64,000 nucleotides of DNA from Ophiobolus disseminans (Eukaryota > Ascomycota > Dothideomycetes > Pleosporales > Phaeosphaeriaceae), in contig MU006225.1 of the NCBI GenBank assembly GCA_010093685.1, positions 1,191,575-1,255,574 on the forward strand, read 5' to 3'. Positions 57,009 to 64,000 of this stretch are shown here, piece by piece (position 1 is the stretch's first letter; each line of letters starts with the position of its first letter). Below the pieces are notes generated by a model. The model was not told where the DNA came from and searched no databases. It was given only the letters and a program-made list of their open reading frames with translations. Position numbers and translations under genes: made by a program.

Positions 57009-58114
57009 TTTTGCTTGCGTAAACCCACAGGTGCTAAGAATCTATGTGAGCGAATTTCGAGGGAATCAAAAGTTATATCATATTTCCGCGAATCCTCGGC
57101 ATCGTCAACGTTTCCACGCTTGCTCGTCAGAGGCTGACGGCACGTGTCGCGTGTTCCTTGCGCAAATCGTTTTGGTTGGTCATAGTGCGGCGGGATGCTG
57201 CAGGTACAGGGTCTACCAAGGCCGTTGTGGGGAAAGACGGTGAGAAATCTGCATCTTGAGGAAGGTGATTTTCGCGTCCAAGCAATCAATCACGATCTGT
57301 AGTTGATGGAGTTTTTTGAGACGTCATCTTTCGTAATCTGCGGGTTCGGGTAGCCATAACGCCATCTGCGCAATGCGTGGGATGGGATGGACATTTTACA
57401 AGATAAGTAGTGCACCAAATCGTAGGCAACTTGAGAATCGTCGGAGGTCGTTGCGATGTATTAAAGCTTGTTGAAGCTTGTTGTTCGTCCTTCCTTCGAA
57501 CACTCAGGCAAGGCCCGTGCGCCTGGGTTAGCCGCCGTTGCATCACGGCATCCTACGAGCGCGAGTATCTCACTTCGATGTCTCATTACCGTCATTAGGG
57601 AGCGCGCAGGCTACATCACATCCATTTCTATCTCAACGTTCTGCCTTTATGTAACCTTTAGTTATCGTTCTCAGCCTGGTCTCTAGGCTATGATCGGCAG
57701 ACTCCTCTGCTAGATGTGGCATGCAACAGCCGTGGGTAATTTATTTATGAGCGTGGGGGCTGAAAACATAAGCGACATGTCCAGAAAAGTCCATCGTAGT
57801 TGTAGGCGAGGAGAGAAGCTGCATATATCCCCAGCAATTGTTTCAGCCACCCACACTTTTGGGGGCGGTCAAATCGGCTCATAACCACGAACCATGGGTA
57901 TGCAATAAGACGCATGCGGAAGCCCCTATCGGCTGCAGAGGCTGAATATATCTGGAGGACCCCGCATACCTGTCACCGGCCGTTAGATTGATCCTGCTGT
58001 TGTGTGACTTCAGCCTTGTCTCTTTTTCAGCCTTCTATAAACATCTCTCGCCATACAGCCTAGTCCTGCCGTTGATGATCCTACCATCACCTGAACAACA
58101 AATATCAGTCCAAA
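57009..58114. promoter_or_regulatory. Divergent upstream region of MFS and cysteine-rich TM gene
   Basis: The MFS gene (minus) and the TM-protein gene (plus) diverge from this 1.1-kb interval. A TATA-like tataa at 58036-58040 lies about 75 bases before the 58115 ATG. No gene is supported. Confidence 0.45.
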
Positions 58115-59078
58115 ATGTCAAGCGGCTTGAAATGCTACTTCCCCAATGGAGCACTTAGTCCCAGTGTACCCTGCGATCCGTCGGCGGAGGTAACACATTG
58201 CTGCCTCAAGAAGGAGCAATGTCTCACAAACGGGATCTGTGCGATCGACGCTACTATCAACTATGGTATTCAGTATGGAAGAGGCGTATGTTCCGATTCG
58301 ACGTGGCAGAGCCCAGTGTGTCCCAAGGTATGACTTGACTTCTTCTGCTCCAAATGCGCACGTTTCACCGGCTAACACAAACTTCGAGTAGGTGTGCCTC
58401 GACAATCAAGACCTCGCGACCAATTCTAGCGCGCACGACTTCCGCGCAAACGGCGCCGGCATTTATGAATGTAATGCGAAAGGCTACGGACAAGAGGCGG
58501 AGTACTGCTGTGAGAGCGCGAGTGAGAAAGCACGGTGCTGCAGTACGACATCAGTCATTTTCACAATGCCCGCAGCGAGTCTGGGTGCGGTCGCAATACG
58601 TGCGTCGTCAACACCTGTCACAACGAGCGTGTTCACAACAACGTCGATACCTGCGTCGTCAACAATCGGGCCGAGTTCAACATCAGGCCCCACAGCAAGT
58701 GCCACAGCGGCACCGATAAGTACACCGACAGAAGCACCTACAAAAAAGATTAGCACCGGCGGTGCAGTAGGAGCAGGAGTCGGTGGTGCTCTCGGAGTCT
58801 GCCTGCTCGTGGCAGCCCTCGTCTTCCTTTTCCTTCGGCGGCGAAAGCAGCACAAATACGTTGAGCACGAGGATGTCGAACCGACACCCGTCGAGAAATA
58901 CGAGCTGAAGGGCGTGGAGCGACATACCCCAGAGCTGGAGGGCAGCGTATACCGCCACGAGTTGGAAGCTTCAGGCTCGGATGTAAAGGGCAGCCGACAC
59001 GAGTTGGCAGCTCCGCCTCCAGCTCGGGAGCTTCCCAACAATGAAGTGATCGCAGAGTTGCCCGGGAAAAAGCAATGA
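58115..59078 (+). CDS. Cysteine-rich single-pass membrane protein
   Basis: Unknown function; the architecture is common in filamentous fungi. Exon 1 encodes MSSGLKCYFPNGALSPSVPC with further cysteines (THCCLKKEQC, NGIC, GVC, PVC). A 63-nt intron (about 58330-58392) joins PK to VCLDNQD, followed by ECNAKGYGQEAEYCCESASE. A Ser/Thr-rich stalk (TSVFTTTSIPASSTIG and neighbours) precedes a TM segment, GGAVGAGVGGALGVCLLVAA, with LVFLFL and a basic stop-transfer RRRKQ. The cytoplasmic tail of about 65 residues is acidic with repeated HELE-type elements. No N-terminal signal peptide is visible, which is unusual for this type; either an upstream exon is missed or it uses a reverse-anchor. Confidence 0.78.
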
Positions 59079-59177
59079 ACTTTGAATAGCTGTAACTGGG
59101 CGGTGTTTGTGGTGAAAAGCTTTGTTCATTTCATTGTTGCATTGTTAGATGGAAGAGAGGCAAGTGGCATGAGCAAG

Positions 59178-59225
59178 ATTGTGTTCTTAGACTGCTCTCA
59201 AATTGTGTTCTTAGACTGCTCTCAA
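59178..59225. repeat. Perfect 24-bp direct duplication in a 3' UTR
   Basis: A 24-nt unit (attgtgttcttagactgctc plus tcaa) is repeated head-to-tail at 59178-59201 and 59202-59225, about 100 bases after the stop of the cysteine-rich TM gene. Simple tandem duplication. Confidence 0.9.
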
Positions 59226-59336
59226 ATAGTGTAGAAATCATCACTCTTCAACATGGTCATGGTTTATAGATCAAAGTCTACGAATGCAATCTATTTCGGA
59301 TACTCAACTGACACCACCGAGCGCCTCGATGGGCAG

Positions 59337-60302
59337 CTAACGCCGTGTCTTTTTCTTTCGAGGCTGCTCGTCCTCGCTCTCGGTGTCATCATCCTCCTCC
59401 GTATTGTCAGGTGACCCATGTTCATCAACTTCAATGAGATCACGCCCCGGAGGGTTCTTGCAATTCCGCTGGCCACAAAGGCACGGATGCGCAGGGTCAG
59501 TAAACCACTCATCGCCGTAGTCGAGCGTAAGCTCTTCTGCAGGTTTGATGTTCCGAAGAGCTTCAACGTAAACAACTCTGCTACCAGTCCCACAGCGCCC
59601 CTCCCAGAACTTACAATTGGGCTTGCAGCTATGGTTGAAGAAGCGAGTAACGGATCCAGTCCGCGTAGCGTCGATCCACGTCGTTACTTTCGACGTAACA
59701 GCCTCGCCAATCGATACTTCAGTATGGTACTGTGTCTCCTCGTCGCTCAGGCTGGGGTTTTGCGGTGAGACCTGTCCTGTATACTCACCTACGATATTAT
59801 GTACTTCGATTCGTTTCCGCGCGAATGCGCCAAATCCACGACCGGGAACTGGCCGGATCAAGATTTGGTTGATCCAGTACTCGAGTAAATGGTCTGAGAA
59901 AAGCTTTTGGGTGCAATCGCACGCTTTGGTTTCTCCACATATACAACGTTCGGTCACTTTGGGAGATCCGATCAAGTGCGCGAGACGAGTGGGTGGCCAG
60001 ACTTTACCTTTGAAACCATTGGGCTTTCGCGTATGCACCCAATCGTGTCCACTGAACACATTGGAGTTCGCCACCGTGCAATAGATGCTGTCTGGACCTA
60101 CCTCCGTGGGTATCTTCCCGATCGGCATGCCATGCTCGTTTTGGAAGTAGAAATGGTGTGGACCGGATAGCTTCTTGTCATACAACTGAAGGAGTATTTC
60201 AGTTACATCTTTCTCCGCTAGTACCACCGGCTGGCGCTTACGCTTGGAAGGGCGCATCGTCGCCTTCTTGAAGATCTGTTCTTGGGTGAGTGTCTTGACC
60301 AT
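59337..60302 (-). CDS. SET-domain protein with post-SET cysteine motif
   Basis: Putative lysine methyltransferase, 321 residues, single exon, start at 60302. After an N-terminal segment (MVKTLTQEQIFKKATMRPSK), rich in basic residues, and a middle with CICGETKACDC, the SET domain runs GRGFGAFARKRIEVHNIVGE, then the SET core VTRFFNHSCKPNCKFWEG and EELTLDYGDEWF. The post-SET phrase CLCGQRNC follows directly, then an acidic tail ending in DEQPRKKKTRR. AdoMet-binding GxG, NHSC and the Tyr in LDYG are all present, so it is likely active; whether the substrate is a histone is unknown. The basic segments fit nuclear location. Confidence 0.87.
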   Translation of the reverse strand: MVKTLTQEQIFKKATMRPSKRKRQPVVLAEKDVTEILLQLYDKKLSGPHHFYFQNEHGMPIGKIPTEVGPDSIYCTVANSNVFSGHDWVHTRKPNGFKGKVWPPTRLAHLIGSPKVTERCICGETKACDCTQKLFSDHLLEYWINQILIRPVPGRGFGAFARKRIEVHNIVGEYTGQVSPQNPSLSDEETQYHTEVSIGEAVTSKVTTWIDATRTGSVTRFFNHSCKPNCKFWEGRCGTGSRVVYVEALRNIKPAEELTLDYGDEWFTDPAHPCLCGQRNCKNPPGRDLIEVDEHGSPDNTEEDDDTESEDEQPRKKKTRR

Positions 60303-60683
60303 GATTTAGGGTCAGTATTACGTTGCGTTGTATGGGGAATTTCTCGGAACATGGTGAGATCTATGCCGTGAAGTGCTGCAGCTTCATTGTCAAGTCCGCA
60401 CACAACGAGCATTGTAAAATGAAGACAAAGCTACTTTGTTCAACAACTTGGAGTTGTGCATCGACTGAATAAGCGCCTGTACTAATCAGCCCAATCAACT
60501 GGTGGAATTTGCTCAAAGCTGTACTTTTAGGTCAGTAGGTAGAGTAATAGCTGCGTCTTCCGGTGATTTGTTACGCCACGATTCATATCTTGAAAGATTG
60601 AAAGTGTAGCCCGAGTGTCTCCTTGTTTTAGAACTATTATCAAACATCAATCAAACGACGCAAGGTTGGGGTTAAAGAGTGTA
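60303..60683. other. Intergenic between the SET gene and the kinase-HET gene
   Basis: The 3' end of the kinase-HET gene and promoter of the SET gene. No gene seen. Confidence 0.4.
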
Positions 60684-63600
60684 TTACACGAGAACAATAT
60701 CAGAGACTCCCACCCCGGAATCCAAAGCCTGCCCGTCCATCCAATCATAGACGTAGCATTCTCCTATGACGATGAACTCATTCGCTTTCTGCGTGTTCTG
60801 TCGGAGTACAAACGGCAATCTCCCGCCAGGTAGCACGGCAATGACATCGCCAAGCTTGGCTGAGGACGGTCCAATTCCCAAGCCCCCTTTGTCCGTACAG
60901 AAAGCTCGACGTTGACCGGTACGCATCGCCACCGAAACATAAAAGGCTTCAGCAACTCGCGAGTTCATCTCACCTTCAGCTCTCCAAGAAGGGTCGTACT
61001 TGACCCACCTGTCATCCGCTGTAAGCATGACACCCGCGCATGCCCAACTGCTCAGAATGTCTTTCCACGATGATTGGTCACTGGAGTACTTGACAAGCAT
61101 CTCAGCAACAGGTATCAGATCTAGCTTGTTAACAATGGCTTTGCCGTACTGCGCAGCCTTGCGTTTGTCATGGAATTCAATTCTTTCTTTCCCCCAATCT
61201 TGACTGAGCCACGGCGATTCGTAGAGCTGCAAGATGGTCTGGGTCATTACTGCTGCGAGATGAAGCTTTGCCACTTCGTCTCCCTTCCTAAGTTGCACTT
61301 TGGATTTTCCATCTGCTTGGAACAACCAGGACCAGAGCGGAAAGATCGCGCGGCGTTGAGTCCAGTCTGGAACCCAAGAAGGAAGCGTGTGTGATGCCTG
61401 CTGTCTTGAAGATGACTTTGCTGCATAGGAGAGAATTTCAAGGCTGCTCGAGCTTGCGATGATCCTGCGAGTGACATACGCATACACACTTTCTGTACTC
61501 ATGGAGTAGTCAGGTTGGACGCCGAGCGCTTTCGAACTTCCTAACAGCCCTAGCAGCGCATATATCTTGTCCCGCGAATCAGTCGTTTGATATCCCCGCA
61601 CTCTCTCCAACAATTCAAGGAGATCCAATTGCCCTGGCCTCTGGCGCAAAAACTCTATTACAGCAAATGTGTCATGGTGTTTAGAGCGATGGTCGCCTCC
61701 TCTGCCATTTTCGCGGATATGGCCAAGTCCTAGGTGTAGATCTTCCCAGGAAAAGGCGTGAGTACCCACAAGAAATTTGCTTGATCGTGCCAGTGTTATT
61801 TCTTGAACTACCCAAAGGCGACTCCAATATGGTCGACTTAGAATATCATTGAGGACTCCTTTTGGAAAGTTGGCCAAGGTAGAATCAACTGCAAGTGCTC
61901 CCGATGATCCATTGCTAGCCACATCAAAGCCTGTCCACTGAACGATAGCATTCGATACTCTGTTTGCTGATTCCTCACTTCTTCCCAACCATACGACAAC
62001 CTGAGACGCCCTGCTATAAATTTCACCCATCATGCTCACTTGATGATTTTTCTCGGTCATGTCGCCCTGATTGATGCATATCGCATCGATCCAAATAGTG
62101 ATTGTTGCGTGTCGGGAACACCGAAGTTGCCTAATGGCGGTACCCAGGTTCTGTCTTATCTGGATCACACTTTCTCCAATGTGAATCGTGTCTTCCGAAC
62201 CCGGGGCTCCCCATACATACGAGAGTGCTTCGTAGTCTGTAGGATTGTCGTGATCAAGCCTGAAGTGACTCAAGTGGGCTCGGATAGGCGCGTCGCGGTT
62301 TGCGCATGGGAGAAGTTTTAGCAGACGGATCGAACGGACTTCGAGGGGTTGGTAGGAATAGTGACGTTGTTCATCCAAAGCTTCAGGGTTTATTAGACCT
62401 ACAAAAGAGATAAGGTTAGCCATAAATAGGTGCGACTACAGAGGTGCGATGTACTGACCAGAACTGTCTTCGTCAATCGTGCGAATCCATTGAAGCACTC
62501 TATTGTCAGCGTCCGGGGGAGTTGCTGTCTGTTGTAGTGCTCCTCTCCGAGTCATCCGGATCCTAAGCTCCCCAGGCTGACAGTGATGGTCATGTGGAAA
62601 GTGTTGAGCTACCTCCTCAGCTGTCGGACGCTCGCCCAAGGCCAGTGATTTCATGAGCGCGATTGTAGCTCTCTGATGCTGAGGCAAAATTGGATTGTCG
62701 TCGTGCAGAAGACTGACGAGTAAGTCGTCATGCTTGAAAAAAGGTAGTCCATGACTATCCATCTCAAATTTGTGGCCTTGAAGACTTGCGAAAATCTCTA
62801 TGAAGACACATCCAAGGGAGTACACATCGCTGCTCTTATGAAAGATGGGGTTGTGGGGGTCATGAGTACACTCGGGAGCGGCATATTGAAGATCGACACC
62901 AGTCTTGGTGAATGCTGCGATAGAAAAGGTTTCTGTGCTCTCCTTTCCAAAGTTGCTAGTGCCAAAGTCAGAGAACATGACGCGACTGCCGTGGAGCAGA
63001 ATATTCTGTGCCTTGATGTCTCCATGGCGAAATCCTTTTCCGTGCATATAGGAGAGCCCTGCGGCGAGACATCCAAAAGCCCTCCAGAGCGTTCCAAAAG
63101 CAGCCTTTGCGGCATCGCTGTTCGCTAATAGCTGCTGCAAAGTTCCATCGACCGGAGGCATAATAATGCCAAGGTAAGGTGATTGAAACGATAAGCCATA
63201 TGCTCTTGCAATGTGCGGATGCCGTAGGGTAGTCATAACATGGTAATCTCGCAGGACAGAAGCGACCCGAGCTTTGAGGTCGTCGATCGAGTCAACCGGG
63301 CGCTTGATGTTGATCTGCTTCCACGCGACGACCAGAGACTTGCTGGAATTGGCAAAGCTTGCTCGGCTAATCATCGATAGGGCACCAATGAGAACATCTT
63401 GGATGATGTGAAGGCTGTTCGGATTCAGGTTGGTGACACCTAGCTGCTGGTGGACAGAGTGAGGTCTTGCGACCCAGGTCAATCCGGAATTCCCGTGTGC
63501 TTCGATCTGAGCACGTACTGCCGAAGCTGTGGCGGACAACCCTGACATCTGAGGAGTTGGCGGTATGCTATCTGCATGGAGAGAAACGATCGCTGCATGG

Positions 63601-64000
63601 AATTCGGAAAAATCAAAGTAATCATTTGGGTCGAAGAAGCCATTGCCCGCTGAGTCACCTCCAGCTCCTCCGTCTGGACCTGGGTCATAAGACCCGGGGT
63701 TGTGGGACTCGTCGAGAGAATCTCCATTATCTCTATTGCCGCCGTTGCCTCCGTTGCCTCCGTCATCGTGGTCTTGGTCGTCACCGGGACTGCCAGGGTC
63801 ATCATCGTCCGTATGATTGCTGGCGAGAGGAGGGTCAACCCAAGGATCCTTCCAGGTTTCTAGACTAGTTCCCTCTCTAAAGTGAAATTCGAGGTGGTTG
63901 ACTCGGTCCTGGTAGGTGAGCCAGCCGTACCCGCATAAGCCACAGCGGTGCGGAAAGGAGTTATTGTCCAGCTCATACTTGCAGGAATCTTCAAACTGTG
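60684..64000 (-). CDS. Protein kinase-HET domain fusion with C2H2-like finger and Asp/Gly linker (5' end outside window)
   Basis: From the right edge inward: a C2H2-like finger (RCGLCGYGWLTYQDRVNHLE, with a second His in EFHF), an Asp/Gly-rich linker containing GGNGGNGGN, and a Ser/Thr-type kinase. The kinase has VVAWKQ (ATP Lys), FRHGDIKAQNILL (catalytic Asp; non-RD, Gly before it), FSDFGTSN and YAAPECTHDPHNPIFHKSSD with SDVYSLGCVFIEIF. The upstream frame would stop at 62436, but a 60-nt intron (62399-62458) with GTCAGT donor, branch ctaac and TTTTGTAG acceptor joins in phase to GLINPEALDEQ. The HET domain follows: YSYQPL, DYEALSYVWGAPG, IWIDAICINQGD, YSRASQVVVWLGR, and the typical C-terminal YVYDWMDGQA. 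Kinase and HET are each certain; the fusion is inferred from the intron. Confidence 0.75.

Noticed and set aside
62400..62436. Treating the kinase and HET frames as two separate genes or as a bicistronic unit
   Set aside because: The 60-nt interval has all features of a phase-consistent intron, and the HET start at 62423 would lie inside it; fusion is the simpler reading, though transcript data should decide.

Overview
The window is nuclear DNA of a filamentous ascomycete. Genes are dense on both strands, with short introns of about 45-75 nt carrying GTRNGT donors and CTNAC branch sites. It contains HET-domain and NACHT/STAND genes, an SAT4/PTH11-type 7TM protein, a NmrA-like protein and secreted cysteine-rich proteins. 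The short-chain dehydrogenase at 32.8 kb looks nearly identical to the NADP mannitol dehydrogenase allergens of Alternaria and Cladosporium. This suggests Dothideomycetes, most likely Pleosporales (inference).

Layout, left to right. 0-1.3 kb: 5' part of a NACHT STAND gene, cut by the window edge and with an apparent frameshift. 2-4 kb: GID7/WDR26-type subunit of the GID/CTLH ubiquitin ligase. 5.4-7.4 kb: secreted GH1 beta-glucosidase. 8.4-11.5 kb: NAP/SET-family histone chaperone, divergent from a conserved unknown gene. 12.2-14.2 kb: type I asparaginase with C-terminal ankyrin repeats. 16-19.8 kb: NmrA-like protein, mitochondrial ribosomal protein bL19m and a Pmp3 proteolipid with a minisatellite in an intron. 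20.5-26.3 kb: a small cysteine-rich secreted protein, a secreted NucA/NucB-like protein and a HET gene. 27-35.5 kb: secreted GH2 exo-beta-glucosaminidase, an unknown protein, mannitol dehydrogenase and an acyl-CoA dehydrogenase. 36.4-44.1 kb: an NLR-like gene with ankyrin region and ZZ zinc finger, a 7TM protein and a decayed DUF6604-type gene.

44.9-57 kb resembles a tailoring-enzyme neighbourhood: esterase, methyltransferase, two BAHD-like acyltransferases, a periplasmic-binding-protein-like protein, a flavin monooxygenase and an MFS carrier. No PKS, NRPS or terpene synthase lies inside the window. 58-60.3 kb: a cysteine-rich single-pass membrane protein and a SET-domain protein.

60.7-64 kb is the most unusual locus. 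Two adjacent minus-strand frames, a protein kinase and a HET domain, are joined by a canonical in-phase 60-nt intron. The upstream frame continues through an Asp/Gly-rich linker to a C2H2-like finger at the window edge. I read it as one gene encoding C2H2-like finger, kinase and HET, which would be a kinase-coupled incompatibility or immune-type receptor. With the two NACHT genes, the second HET gene and the decayed gene, the window is rich in nonself-recognition-type genes.
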